33,725 nt of DNA from an uncultured Bacteroidales bacterium (GCA_902785075.1 CACZXN010000026.1:1-33725), one strand, 5' to 3'; shown: positions 15,908 through 24,251, counted from the first letter of the stretch. Numbers and translations: made by a program. Notes: generated by a model not told the origin, from the letters alone.

Positions 15908-17752
15908 ATGTGTGGAATTGTTGGATATCTAGGCACAAGAAGTGCATATCCGGTACTCATCAAAGGACTAAAACGATTAGAGTATAGAGGCTACGACAGT
16001 GCCGGCGTGGCCCTCATCACTAGCAAGGGAGACTTGCAAGTCTATAAGACCAAAGGTAAGGTAGCAGATCTCGAAGCTTATGCTGCCGATAAGGATGTGA
16101 CAGGCTGTGTCGGTATTGCCCACACTCGCTGGGCAACTCATGGTGAGCCTAATTCCACGAATGCACATCCCCACTACTCTGAGTCGAATAACTTGGCGCT
16201 GATTCACAACGGAATTATCGAAAATTACATCACGTTGAAAAGCCAACTTGAGAGTAATGGAGTGAAGTTCCGCAGCACGACCGACACAGAAGTGCTGGTG
16301 CAACTGATTGAATACATTCAGAAGTCGAAGGAGGTCGACTTGCTAACGGCTGTCCGCCTGTCACTTCAGCGGGTAATCGGGGCATACGCCATCGCAATAC
16401 TCGACAAAAGCAATCCTGGACAGATAATTGCTGCACGCAAAAGCAGTCCACTTGTTGTAGGCATCGGTGACGGAGAGTTCTTCCTGGGTTCCGACGCTTC
16501 GCCAATCATCGAATATACAGATAAAGTAATATACCTCAACGATGGCGACATTGCCGTCATCCGCAAAGATAAGGAACTGGAGATTGTCGACTTCAACAAC
16601 ATACCGTTGGAGCACGAAATCAAGACCGTTGACCTGAAACTCGGCCAAATAGAGAAAGGCGGTTTCCCTCACTTCATGCTAAAGGAGATTTTCGAACAGC
16701 CTGAATGCCTGAAGGACTGCATGCGCGGACGCATCAACACCGAATTCAAAAAGGTGAAGCTATCAGCCATTATCGACCATAAAGACCAACTGCTCTCTGC
16801 ACGACGTTTCATTATCGTGGCATGTGGTACCAGTTGGCATGCAGGTCTTATCGGCAAACAACTCATCGAAAGTATCTGCGGTATACCTGTAGAGGTAGAA
16901 TATGCCTCCGAGTTCCGCTATAGCAACCCTGTCATCACTTCTGAAGATGTGGTTATAGCAATTTCTCAATCGGGCGAAACAGCCGATACGTTGGCTGCCA
17001 TCCAACTGGCAAAACAGAAGGGAGCCTTTATTTACGGCATCTGCAATGCTGTCGGTTCATCTATCGCACGTGCAACCGATACAGGTTCCTACATCCATGT
17101 AGGTCCCGAAATCGGTGTGGCATCCACCAAAGCCTTTACAGGTCAAGTCACAGTGCTCACCATGTTAGCATTGGCTTTAGCTAAAGAAAAGGGTGTGATT
17201 GACAGCGAGAAATACAAAGAGCTAGTCAACGAACTGAACCAAATTCCAGATAAGATGGAAGAAGTGCTGAAGGCGAACGATCACATTCGCGACATCAGCC
17301 GCGTATTCACATACGCCCGCAACTTCCTGTATCTTGGTCGCGGATTCAACTACCCTGTTGCCCTCGAAGGAGCACTGAAACTCAAGGAAATCAGCTACAT
17401 CCATGCCGAAGGCTATCCTGCAGCAGAAATGAAGCATGGTCCGATTGCTCTCATCGACGAGGAGATGCCTGTGGTAGTCATAGCCACACAGAACGTGCTC
17501 TACGACAAGCTCATGAGCAACATTCAGGAAATCAAAGCACGCAAAGGTCGCGTCATCGCAATCGTCACAGAGGGTGACACAAGCGTAAAGGCTCTGGCCG
17601 ACGAATACATCGAACTGCCACGCACTCTCGAATGCTTAGAACCGCTGCTCGCAACCATCCCTCTTCAGATACTGGCCTACCACATCGCTATCTGTAAGGG
17701 AAAGGATGTAGATCAGCCACGTAACTTAGCGAAATCAGTAACAGTAGAATAA
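15908..17752 (+). CDS. glmS: Glutamine--fructose-6-phosphate aminotransferase
   Basis: Makes glucosamine-6-phosphate from fructose-6-phosphate and glutamine, the entry to UDP-GlcNAc for peptidoglycan and LPS. The 614 residues begin MCGIVGYLG, where Cys2 becomes the N-terminal nucleophile of the glutaminase domain (about 1-235, with THTRWATHG-like AHTRWATHGEPN). Two SIS isomerase domains follow: VACGTSWHAG and ISQSGETADT in the first, YLGRGFNYPVALEGALKLKEISY and AEGYPAAEMKHGPIALI in the second. The end KSVTVE is the family's normal C-terminus. The leader of about 46 bases after the spt terminator has no glmS ribozyme-like structure and no clear promoter box. Confidence 0.97.
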   Translation: MCGIVGYLGTRSAYPVLIKGLKRLEYRGYDSAGVALITSKGDLQVYKTKGKVADLEAYAADKDVTGCVGIAHTRWATHGEPNSTNAHPHYSESNNLALIHNGIIENYITLKSQLESNGVKFRSTTDTEVLVQLIEYIQKSKEVDLLTAVRLSLQRVIGAYAIAILDKSNPGQIIAARKSSPLVVGIGDGEFFLGSDASPIIEYTDKVIYLNDGDIAVIRKDKELEIVDFNNIPLEHEIKTVDLKLGQIEKGGFPHFMLKEIFEQPECLKDCMRGRINTEFKKVKLSAIIDHKDQLLSARRFIIVACGTSWHAGLIGKQLIESICGIPVEVEYASEFRYSNPVITSEDVVIAISQSGETADTLAAIQLAKQKGAFIYGICNAVGSSIARATDTGSYIHVGPEIGVASTKAFTGQVTVLTMLALALAKEKGVIDSEKYKELVNELNQIPDKMEEVLKANDHIRDISRVFTYARNFLYLGRGFNYPVALEGALKLKEISYIHAEGYPAAEMKHGPIALIDEEMPVVVIATQNVLYDKLMSNIQEIKARKGRVIAIVTEGDTSVKALADEYIELPRTLECLEPLLATIPLQILAYHIAICKGKDVDQPRNLAKSVTVE

Positions 17753-17820
17753 GCCTATGTGACCTATGAGGCATCCACAAGCCTCTTAGCCACAAATGGC
17801 CTCATAAGCCCTATAAGCCA
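17753..17820. repeat. Degenerate CATAAG-type repeat between glmS and trmD
   Basis: The 68-base spacer contains CCTATGTGACCTATGAGGC and, nearer trmD, CTCATAAGCCCTATAAGCC, which repeats with a 9-bp step and resembles the arrays at 13109 and 25537. It leads directly into the trmD ATG. Confidence 0.55.
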
Positions 17821-18504
17821 ATGATTAGAATAGACATCCTCACCGCCGTCCCAGAACTCCTCGAAGGATTCTTCGACAAATCCATCTTAGGTCGTGCTCA
17901 ACAGAAAGGTCTGGCTGAGATACACGTGCACAACCTTCGCGACTATACCGAAGACAAGCACAGGCGGTTGGACGACTATCCTTTCGGCGGATTCCCAGGC
18001 ATGGTGATGCAATGCCAACCCATCGACGCATGCATCTCTGCCCTGAAAGCAGAACGCGACTACGACGAGGTAATCTTTGTAACCCCTGACGGTCAACAAT
18101 TCGACCAGACGATGGCCAACGAACTCTCGCTCAAGGGCAACATTATCATCCTTTGCGGACACTATAAGGGTATCGACTATCGCATCCGCGAGCATCTGAT
18201 AACAAAAGAAGTCAGCCTCGGTGATTTTGTACTTACGGGTGGCGAACTTGTAGCAGCTTGTATGGCAGACGCTATCGTACGCGTCATCCCTGGAGCCATA
18301 GGTGACGAACAAAGCGCCCTTTCCGACTCATTTCAAGACAATCTACTTGCTGCCCCAATCTACACACGTCCTGCTGACTACAAGGGGTGGAAGGTGCCCG
18401 AGATTCTGCTTTCGGGCAATCAAGCTAAGATTGAGGAGTGGGAACTCCAGCAGTCAATCGAACGCACCAAGCGCCTAAGACCCGACTTGCTGAAAGACAA
18501 GTAA
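17821..18504 (+). CDS. trmD: tRNA (guanine-N1-)-methyltransferase
   Basis: Methylates G37 of tRNAs with a G36, preventing +1 frameshifting, using SAM bound in a trefoil knot. The 227-residue protein shows [18 protein letters not shown] at the start, [13 protein letters not shown] (52-64), the knot motifs [13 protein letters not shown] (about 110-122) and [14 protein letters not shown] (131-144), and the terminal helical domain with [22 protein letters not shown]. It starts 68 bases after glmS in the same direction; no terminator lies between them, so co-transcription is possible. Confidence 0.97.
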   Translation: MIRIDILTAVPELLEGFFDKSILGRAQQKGLAEIHVHNLRDYTEDKHRRLDDYPFGGFPGMVMQCQPIDACISALKAERDYDEVIFVTPDGQQFDQTMANELSLKGNIIILCGHYKGIDYRIREHLITKEVSLGDFVLTGGELVAACMADAIVRVIPGAIGDEQSALSDSFQDNLLAAPIYTRPADYKGWKVPEILLSGNQAKIEEWELQQSIERTKRLRPDLLKDK

Positions 18505-18553
18505 CAATCCCTACTCCAAACGAGTAAGACACAAAGCAGTCAAAAGCTGAATC

Positions 18554-18857
18554 ATGACAGATGACAGATGACAGATGACAGTTTCAAATAAAGGGGGTAT
18601 GCTTCACATAGAGTAAGTATAAGCAATAATAGTAAATAGTAAATAGTAAATAGTATATTATATAATAGATAATAAATAAATTAATAATAATTATTAAATA
18701 AATAATAAATAAATATTTTATATATTTATTATATATATATTATAAATTATATATTATTATAACTATATATACTTATACATACACATACCTAACGATGTAT
18801 GCATAAAAAGCCTGCCCCCCACCCCTTTATCTAAAACTGTCATCTGTCATCTGTCAT
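18554..18857. repeat. Long inverted repeat enclosing an almost pure A+T stretch
   Basis: The left arm is four 7-bp units ATGACAG (18554-18581) continuing to 18597; the right arm has three CTGTCAT units (18837-18857) preceded by CCCCTTTAT. Bases 18561-18584 and 18834-18857 are perfect reverse complements over 24 bp, and pairing continues inward with two mismatches through AAAGGGG/CCCCTTT. GTATAAG (18617) and CTTATAC (18772) are a further inner pair. Between them, about 18625-18770 is nearly all A and T, with AGTAAAT-type 7-bp steps near 18630. No coding frame is supported. Confidence 0.85.
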
Positions 18858-18880
18858 AACTGTCAATGTTCGGAGCATAA

Positions 18881-18994
18881 CCAAACATTAACAGGAACAA
18901 ACCAAACATTAACAGGAACAAACCAAACATTAATAGTGAAGAACCAAACATTATTAAGAACAAACCCAACATTATTAGGAGCAAACCAAACATC
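18881..18994. repeat. 21-bp tandem repeat, six units
   Basis: CCAAACATT (or one-base variants) recurs at 18881, 18902, 18923, 18944, 18965 and 18986, an exact 21-bp step; units 1 and 2 are near identical and later ones drift. A minus-strand frame across it would encode repeated NVWF-type heptads and is judged an artefact. Together with the inverted repeat at 18554 it fills the 589-base spacer between trmD and the small minus-strand gene. Confidence 0.9.
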
Positions 18995-19018
18995 TACACC
19001 TTGTACACCCCCTAACAC

Positions 19019-19053
19019 AAAAGCGGACAAAGCAATTGGTGCCATGTCCGCCT
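19019..19053 (-). terminator. Terminator of the minus-strand galM/small-gene end
   Basis: On the minus strand GCGGACA (19051-19045) and TGTCCGC (19029-19023) form a 7-bp GC-rich stem with a 15-base loop, followed by TTTT. It lies 41 bases past the stop of the 66-residue gene. Confidence 0.75.
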
Positions 19054-19093
19054 TAGTGTTATAAAGGATGTCTTTTGATGTGAATGATGCTGT

Positions 19094-19294
19094 TCATTGA
19101 AATAAATCTTGAGAACCAAAATAAATTTCTCCGTCTATAATAATCGCATATTCTCCTCGATTAAATCTTTCTGCCATTTCTTTTGCTTCTGGATTGAAAT
19201 GATTTATTCGATATGTGGCATAATAACGATTAGATTTAAAACACCCTAAATATTTTAGTCCTTCTGGTCTATCATTATAATCTTTTATAACCAT
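19094..19294 (-). CDS. Small hypothetical protein, 66 aa
   Basis: I do not recognise this family. The sequence is mixed and protein-like (SNRYYATYRINHFNPEAKEM, then RGEYAIIIDGEIYFGSQDLF), with no signal peptide or membrane segment. It begins 35 bases after the galM stop on the same strand and is followed by a good terminator, both of which favour a real gene. Its codons are visibly more A+T rich than those of galM, which suggests a different origin. No independent promoter was identified with confidence. Confidence 0.5.
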   Translation of the reverse strand: MVIKDYNDRPEGLKYLGCFKSNRYYATYRINHFNPEAKEMAERFNRGEYAIIIDGEIYFGSQDLFQ

Positions 19295-19329
19295 AATTAT
19301 TTGATTTTAAAATTTATCGGAAATAATAA

Positions 19330-20439
19330 TTACTTCACCGCGAAACGATATATGCATGTATGGTGATAGGTCTCACCCGGATTGAGACGAGTGGACGGGA
19401 ACTCAGGATGGTTAGGCGAGTCGGGATATTTCTGTGACTCCAGAGCGATAGCTGTACGAGCACCTGTATAGACCTGAAGACCTGGTTGGTCGTTCCACAC
19501 TTCCATTACGCGTCCTGACTCGGGAGAATACAACTCAGCAACCTTTTCCACCTTCTTTGCATCCTTATGGGTGAGGCAGAAGTTATTGTCGTAGTTGCGA
19601 ACTTTTCCTTCAGGAATCTCCACACGCTGACCGAAACCGAAGCCGAAACCTCCCTGAACAGCCACCTGACGGTCGCCAATCTTAACAGGTTTGTTGAAAT
19701 CATAAGCCGTTCCTGCTACGGGAGTCAACTTGCCTGTAGGGATGCCCATACGATCGGTCTCCGTAATGTTGGCAGCACTAACGGTAAGCATATGGTCAAG
19801 GATGTCGCCATTGCCTACACCCTTGAGGTTGAAATATGAGTGGTTTGAGAGGTTCACCACAGTAGCCTTATCTGTCGTAGCCTCGTATGCAATAGACAGT
19901 CCGTTATCCTTAGTGATGGAATAGGTGAGCGTAGTAGTCAGCGTACCTGGGAACCCATCGAGTCCGTCAGCAAGGACGCACTTCATCACGAGTTCTTTCT
20001 CATCGGCCTTAACGACATCCCACACCGTGTGGTCGAAGCCCTGAGTGCCTCCATGCAGGATATGCTGTCCGCTGTTTCGAGTCACCTGATACTCTTTACC
20101 ATCGAGGGCAAAGGTAGCGTTAGCAATACGGTTGGCAAAGCGTCCAAGAGCAGGTCCCACCATTCCGAGATTGTAGCGCGGATACTGGTGGATGTTTGGG
20201 TAATTAGTGACCAGATTGGCATATTCTCCCGATTTGTCTGGAGCAAAAAGGCCAACGATAAAACCACCGTAGTTGGTAATCTGAGCAGCCACTGTGCCAT
20301 TGGAGATTGTGTAAAGTGCCACCTTCTTACCGTCCATAATCGTGTCGTATGGAGCAGCATCGAGAAGTGGAATCTGTTTTTGAGCCGAAACCATCATGGT
20401 GACAGCTACAAGCATCATTGATAATGTGAAACGTTTCAT
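19330..20439 (-). CDS. galM: Aldose 1-epimerase (galactose mutarotase), exported
   Basis: Interconverts alpha and beta anomers of aldoses. The 369-residue product starts with a signal peptide (MKRFTLSMMLVAVTMMVSAQ, cleavage after about residue 19), so it should act in the periplasm. Family motifs are NYGGFIVGLFAPDK, GRFANRIANATFALDGKEY, SGQHILHGGTQGFDHTVWDV with the first catalytic His, NLSNHSYFNL with the second, and ALESQKYPDSPNHPEFPS with the catalytic Glu. It lies 70 bases after the membrane-protein gene of the sigma-factor run; whether it is co-transcribed is unclear. Confidence 0.93.
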   Translation of the reverse strand: MKRFTLSMMLVAVTMMVSAQKQIPLLDAAPYDTIMDGKKVALYTISNGTVAAQITNYGGFIVGLFAPDKSGEYANLVTNYPNIHQYPRYNLGMVGPALGRFANRIANATFALDGKEYQVTRNSGQHILHGGTQGFDHTVWDVVKADEKELVMKCVLADGLDGFPGTLTTTLTYSITKDNGLSIAYEATTDKATVVNLSNHSYFNLKGVGNGDILDHMLTVSAANITETDRMGIPTGKLTPVAGTAYDFNKPVKIGDRQVAVQGGFGFGFGQRVEIPEGKVRNYDNNFCLTHKDAKKVEKVAELYSPESGRVMEVWNDQPGLQVYTGARTAIALESQKYPDSPNHPEFPSTRLNPGETYHHTCIYRFAVK

Positions 20440-20509
20440 GATAATTTATTATTTACTATTCGAATATTAACTACTTCGTAGAGCTACATGGGTGCAGAAA
20501 GGTCACTTA

Positions 20510-21091
20510 TTACTCCTCTATCTGGCGTATCAAATCGTCGCACGCCCTCAGCACCTTGCGGTTCATCATGTGTCCCCAAATGCCTCCGATGACACCACCC
20601 ACGGTGCTTGCTATGAGCAATCCCCACAGATACTCCTTGTCTGCGTTGAGCGACATCACTTCGTATGCAAACCACGCAAGCCATAGCACAATGAGCGGAT
20701 AGCCGATGCGCTGCCAAGTGATGTACTGCATCTTCAGTTTCTTTGCATTCTTCGCCACCTCAAGCATGTTACCATCCATAATGTCACGCTCGTCCATCTT
20801 GGCGTGGATAATCCACATGACCACCACACACACCACCATCAACACCGAGGTTCCGATGAGGAAACGTAGAGGCAAGCCTATCTGATACCAACTCATGTTT
20901 CCGAATGTAAGCGCAAAGATACTCGCAATCAACACGACCCATTTGTAGCGGTTGATGGTCGACATCTTGCCCGTCATCGTCTGTTTCAGCAGGTTATCCG
21001 TCAAAATCTCCTCCTTATTGAGTTTTTCTTTCAGCAATGCCATTTGGGCACGCATCTCTTCCAATTCGTTTGTTTCGTTCATACGTTCCAT
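20510..21091 (-). CDS. Four-helix membrane protein of unknown function, next to sigma factor
   Basis: 193 residues, family not recognised. A charged, coiled-coil-like N-terminus (EMRAQMALLKEKLNKEEIL, about 12-30) precedes four hydrophobic segments at about 51-69, 75-95, 131-146 and 154-175; the last is glycine-rich (ASTVGGVIGGIWGHMM). The C-terminus is charged (RACDDLIRQIEE). It starts 22 bases after the ECF sigma gene on the same strand, the position often held by an anti-sigma factor, but no zinc-binding or FecR-like motif is seen. The start could also be Met4 (21082). Confidence 0.75.
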   Translation of the reverse strand: MERMNETNELEEMRAQMALLKEKLNKEEILTDNLLKQTMTGKMSTINRYKWVVLIASIFALTFGNMSWYQIGLPLRFLIGTSVLMVVCVVVMWIIHAKMDERDIMDGNMLEVAKNAKKLKMQYITWQRIGYPLIVLWLAWFAYEVMSLNADKEYLWGLLIASTVGGVIGGIWGHMMNRKVLRACDDLIRQIEE

Positions 21092-21113
21092 ATCAATGTA
21101 GTTAATCTTCTGT

Positions 21114-21590
21114 TTACTTCATCGCCTTGAGTTGCTCGCGGATTCTAACGAGCTTCACCGACACATTCTTGGTGGAGATTCCCACAATCTCACCAATCTC
21201 GTCATAGCTAAGATTGTCGAGCCACAGCAGGACGATTGCACGATCGATAACACCCAGCTTACTGATGCGGTTGTAGAGCTGACGTATCTGCTTTGTGTCC
21301 TGATCGTTGTCCTCATAGAGATTCGAGCCGACTGACAGGTCAACCTTCTTACCCATCTTCTTCTTTTTACGGTCGGCAGAGATGCAAGTATTCAAGCTCA
21401 CCTTATAAATCCATGAGTTCAAGCTGCTGTCTCCACGAAACTTCTCATACCCCTTCCATAGGTTGATAAGAATCTCTTGGAAGAGATCGCTGACCTCATC
21501 CTCATCCTTCGAAAACATATAGCACACCGTGTAGATGGTGTTCTTATGTTGCCGCACTATGTTTGCAAATTCTCTCTCGTTAGCTTCCAT
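21114..21590 (-). CDS. ECF-type RNA polymerase sigma factor
   Basis: 158 residues with the two sigma-70 regions of the ECF group. Region 2 contains DEDEVSDLFQEILINLWKGYEKFR (core binding and -10 recognition) and SLNSWIYKVSLNTC; a basic linker ADRKKKKMGKKVD follows; region 4 contains the helix-turn-helix LSYDEIGEIVGISTKNVSVKLVRIREQL. Its -7 box and a palindrome lie upstream in the spacer shared with the S9 peptidase gene. Which genes it controls is not shown; the co-directional membrane protein is the nearest candidate regulator or target. Confidence 0.93.
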   Translation of the reverse strand: MEANEREFANIVRQHKNTIYTVCYMFSKDEDEVSDLFQEILINLWKGYEKFRGDSSLNSWIYKVSLNTCISADRKKKKMGKKVDLSVGSNLYEDNDQDTKQIRQLYNRISKLGVIDRAIVLLWLDNLSYDEIGEIVGISTKNVSVKLVRIREQLKAMK

Positions 21591-21668
21591 GCTGACTGTC
21601 CGTATTAGCTATTACACCCATAAGACGCAAGAACCAACAAATAACTACATTTTCCTGCACTTTTTTTG

Positions 21669-21698
21669 AATTGATAATCAATTACACGTGCAAAGTTA
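21669..21698 (-). promoter_or_regulatory. Sigma-factor promoter and palindrome
   Basis: The minus strand reads TAACTTTG (21698-21691), an exact -7 box. AATTGATAATCAATT (21669-21683), a perfect 7-1-7 palindrome, covers the expected transcript start. No TTTG -33 box is evident. Confidence 0.55.
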
Positions 21699-21752
21699 GT
21701 GAAAAAATGAAGAAAATAATGGATAGTAAATGGTCAAATGGTAAATAATGCT

Positions 21753-21760
21753 TAACTTTG
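21753..21760 (+). promoter_or_regulatory. Promoter -7 box of the S9 peptidase
   Basis: TAACTTTG is an exact -7 box 30 bases before the ATG at 21790, so the upstream ATG at 21748 precedes the transcript. It is divergent from the sigma-factor promoter, with about 54 bp between the boxes. Confidence 0.65.
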
Positions 21761-21789
21761 CGTATTATTTTAAGCAATTTTACACAATC

Positions 21790-23937
21790 ATGAAGCATTT
21801 TATCATATCAGCAACTTTAGCAATTTGTTCGATGAGCCTCTTTGCTCAGACAAAGCAACTCACTCTTGAAGCAGCGATGAGTGGAGGTAACCTCCGTATC
21901 AACTATCCAAACATCAATCTTGAAGCACTCGATCAGGACACATCTATGCCTTACGAAGACAAGGCGAATGCAGCGTCCGAAACCTTATCGGGAAAGGACG
22001 AAGACCATTTCGTGCTAACGATGACCAACAGACAACGTGTTTGGCGCTATGCCACACGAGGCGATTACTATCTGGTTGACCGCAAATCAAACACGACTCG
22101 ACAATTGGGTGCCGATCTGCCTAAGTCCTCGCTGATGTTCGCCAAGATATCGCCTGACGGCAAGAAAGTGGCTTACGTATCGAAGAACAACATCTATCTG
22201 GAGGATTGCAACCTTCAGACACCCAATCGACGTCAGCTGACTCCTGACGGGAACGACACAATCGTCAATGGAACATTCGACTGGGTGTACGAAGAAGAGT
22301 TCGACTGCCGAGACGGATTCCGCTGGAGTGCAGATAGCCGTTACATCGCCTTCTGGCGTAGCAACACATCTGGCACAGGATGGTTTGACATCATCAACAA
22401 CGTTGATAGCATCTACCCTACCATCCAACATTTCCCCTACCCCAAGGCAGGAACCACCAACTCTGCTGTCAAGATTGGCTTCATCGACTTGCAGACAGGA
22501 AAGACCTCTTGGCTACCTATTCCTGGGGACGAACGCGAGAACTATCTGCCTCGCATGGAGTTCGTCCCAGGCACCAATACCCTGATGATTCAGCAGATGA
22601 ATCGTCCTCAGAATCATAATAAGGTGTGGACTTGTACACTTCAAGACGGTAAGGCACAAGACCTGAAAGTGCTGTGCGAAGATACAGACGAAGCATGGGT
22701 AGAAACGAACGACAACATTCATTGGCTGCCTGGCAACAAGTTCTTCATCTTCACTTCCGAACGCGACGGATGGCGTCACCTCTATCGCGTAAGTGCTGAC
22801 GGGAAGAAGTGGACCTGCATCACGAATGGCAATTTCGATGTCATTCACGAAGTGGAATACGACGAAAAGCGAGGCTATATCTACTTCACCTCAGCCGACC
22901 CAGAGAAGGCTGCCGACCGCATCCTGATGCGTACCAGCGTGATGGGAAACGGTAAGGTGGAAAACATCACAGCTATGTGTCATCCTAACCAAGAGTCAGG
23001 ACAATACTCCTATTCGTTCTCTCCTAACCTCGACTATGCTCTCGAAACGTATTCAAACGCCAATCATGTTCCGGTTTACTCACTTGTTCGTATGGACAAG
23101 AAGGGACGCTGGAGCTTTGACAAAGTATTGGAAGACAATTCCCGTGCTCAGCAGGAATGGGAATCCTACGGATTGAAGAAAGAGATGGTGAAGTGTAAAA
23201 GCAGCGACTTAGAACTCGATGCATGGATCATCAAGCCTGCCAACTTCGACCCCACGAAGAAATATCCTGTTATCGACTACGTCTATGGCGAACCTGCCTC
23301 AGCAACCGTTCAGAACCATTGGGAGTCAAGCCTCTTCTGGCATCATCTGGCAAGCTTGGGATATGTAGTAGTCAGTATTGAGAATCGTGGAGCAGCAGCA
23401 CCTCGTGGCCGCGAGTGGCGCAAATGTATCTATGGCGAAGTAGGTGTGGCAGCCAGTCAAGATCAGGCACAAGGTATCATGGACCTCTGCCGTCAGTTCC
23501 CTTGGATGGATTCCACCCGATTGGGCATCACAGGTTGGAGCGGAGGAGGAGCACAGACGCTCAACAGCATGTTCCGCTATCCCGATGTGTTCAAGACAGG
23601 TGTAGCAATCGCATTCGTCAGCGATCAACGACTCTACGATACCATCTATCAGGAACGCTACATGAATACCCCTCAGAACAACCCTGACGGCTATTTCCGC
23701 GGAAGCCCTATCAGCTATGCAGAGGGCTTGAAAGGCAACTTGCTCCTCTTGCACGGAACAGGCGACGATAATGTACACTATCAGAACACAGAAGTGTTGG
23801 TCAACCGTCTGGTTTCGCTTGGCAAAACATTCTATCAAGTAAGCTACCCGATGCGCACTCACGGAATCAGCGAAGGAAGAGGTACCAGTCAGCACCTCCG
23901 TCGCACCCTCATCGACTTCTTCCAGAAAAACCTGTAA
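21790..23937 (+). CDS. Exported S9 family peptidase (dipeptidyl peptidase IV-like)
   Basis: A 715-residue serine peptidase with an eight-bladed propeller (about 60-470) and a C-terminal alpha/beta hydrolase. The start at 21790 gives a clean signal peptide MKHFIISATLAICSMSLFAQ; the in-frame ATG at 21748 would place the promoter box inside the gene. Catalytic residues are Ser584 in GWSGGGAQ, Asp659 in GTGDDNVHYQN and His691 in MRTHGISEG. An EE pair in VYEEEFDCRDGFRW (about 160-173) resembles the N-terminus-binding double glutamate of DPP IV, supporting release of X-Pro/X-Ala dipeptides. The nucleophile motif is GWSGGG rather than GWSYGG; I believe this is normal for a Bacteroidota subgroup. A periplasmic or surface location is expected. 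Confidence 0.93.
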   Translation: MKHFIISATLAICSMSLFAQTKQLTLEAAMSGGNLRINYPNINLEALDQDTSMPYEDKANAASETLSGKDEDHFVLTMTNRQRVWRYATRGDYYLVDRKSNTTRQLGADLPKSSLMFAKISPDGKKVAYVSKNNIYLEDCNLQTPNRRQLTPDGNDTIVNGTFDWVYEEEFDCRDGFRWSADSRYIAFWRSNTSGTGWFDIINNVDSIYPTIQHFPYPKAGTTNSAVKIGFIDLQTGKTSWLPIPGDERENYLPRMEFVPGTNTLMIQQMNRPQNHNKVWTCTLQDGKAQDLKVLCEDTDEAWVETNDNIHWLPGNKFFIFTSERDGWRHLYRVSADGKKWTCITNGNFDVIHEVEYDEKRGYIYFTSADPEKAADRILMRTSVMGNGKVENITAMCHPNQESGQYSYSFSPNLDYALETYSNANHVPVYSLVRMDKKGRWSFDKVLEDNSRAQQEWESYGLKKEMVKCKSSDLELDAWIIKPANFDPTKKYPVIDYVYGEPASATVQNHWESSLFWHHLASLGYVVVSIENRGAAAPRGREWRKCIYGEVGVAASQDQAQGIMDLCRQFPWMDSTRLGITGWSGGGAQTLNSMFRYPDVFKTGVAIAFVSDQRLYDTIYQERYMNTPQNNPDGYFRGSPISYAEGLKGNLLLLHGTGDDNVHYQNTEVLVNRLVSLGKTFYQVSYPMRTHGISEGRGTSQHLRRTLIDFFQKNL

Positions 23938-24251
23938 TTGCAGTATCCATTTCGCTTACAAAAATTTGTGAAAACCAAAGGGCAAAAAATCAATTACCCC
24001 TAAGGGAAAAAATTGTTTCCCCTAGGGGCTGCAAAAATTCCCCTTAAGGGAAACAAAAAAAGGCTCCGAAAAACAAGGAACACATTCGTCAAAAAAAGGG
24101 TAAAGAAAACGTAAAAGTATACACAAGCAATCATCACTTCTTTCCTATATATATTAATAAGGTGTTGTGCACTCATTGGATTATTTTGGGCAAGAATTTA
24201 GAGATATTGACAACAGGAAGGAAATAATTAGCATTATTTTGCAAACTTCAC
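23938..24251. other. Spacer between S9 peptidase and AAA ATPase genes
   Basis: No gene is supported here. It contains the phased palindrome triplet at 23998-24050, an A-rich stretch (24050-24120) and an AT-rich segment before the promoter of the downstream gene. No standard terminator follows the peptidase gene; the palindromes may serve instead. Confidence 0.7.
23998..24050. repeat. Three palindromes spaced 21.5-22 bp
   Basis: CCCTAAGGG (23998-24006), CCCCTAGGGG (24019-24028) and CCCTTAAGGG (24041-24050) have centres at 24002, 24023.5 and 24045.5. The same words CCCTAGGG/CCCCTAGGGG and CCCTTAAGGG occur with the same spacing in the array at 10146-10284. Confidence 0.9.

Noticed and set aside
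18554-18581. CRISPR or tRNA-like element from ATGACAG repeats
   Set aside because: Seven-base units without spacers; the matching inverted arm shows a hairpin instead.
18863-19045. Minus-strand 60-codon frame with NVWF repeats
   Set aside because: It is the 21-bp tandem repeat read in frame (21 is divisible by 3) and it overlaps the terminator hairpin; not a gene.
21748-21789. Upstream ATG start for the S9 peptidase
   Set aside because: The promoter -7 box TAACTTTG lies inside this segment, and the later ATG gives a proper signal peptide.
23998-24050. Ordinary rho-independent terminator of the S9 peptidase gene
   Set aside because: Each palindrome is self-complementary with no loop and no T run follows; the phased set does not look like a standard terminator, though a role in transcript ending is possible.
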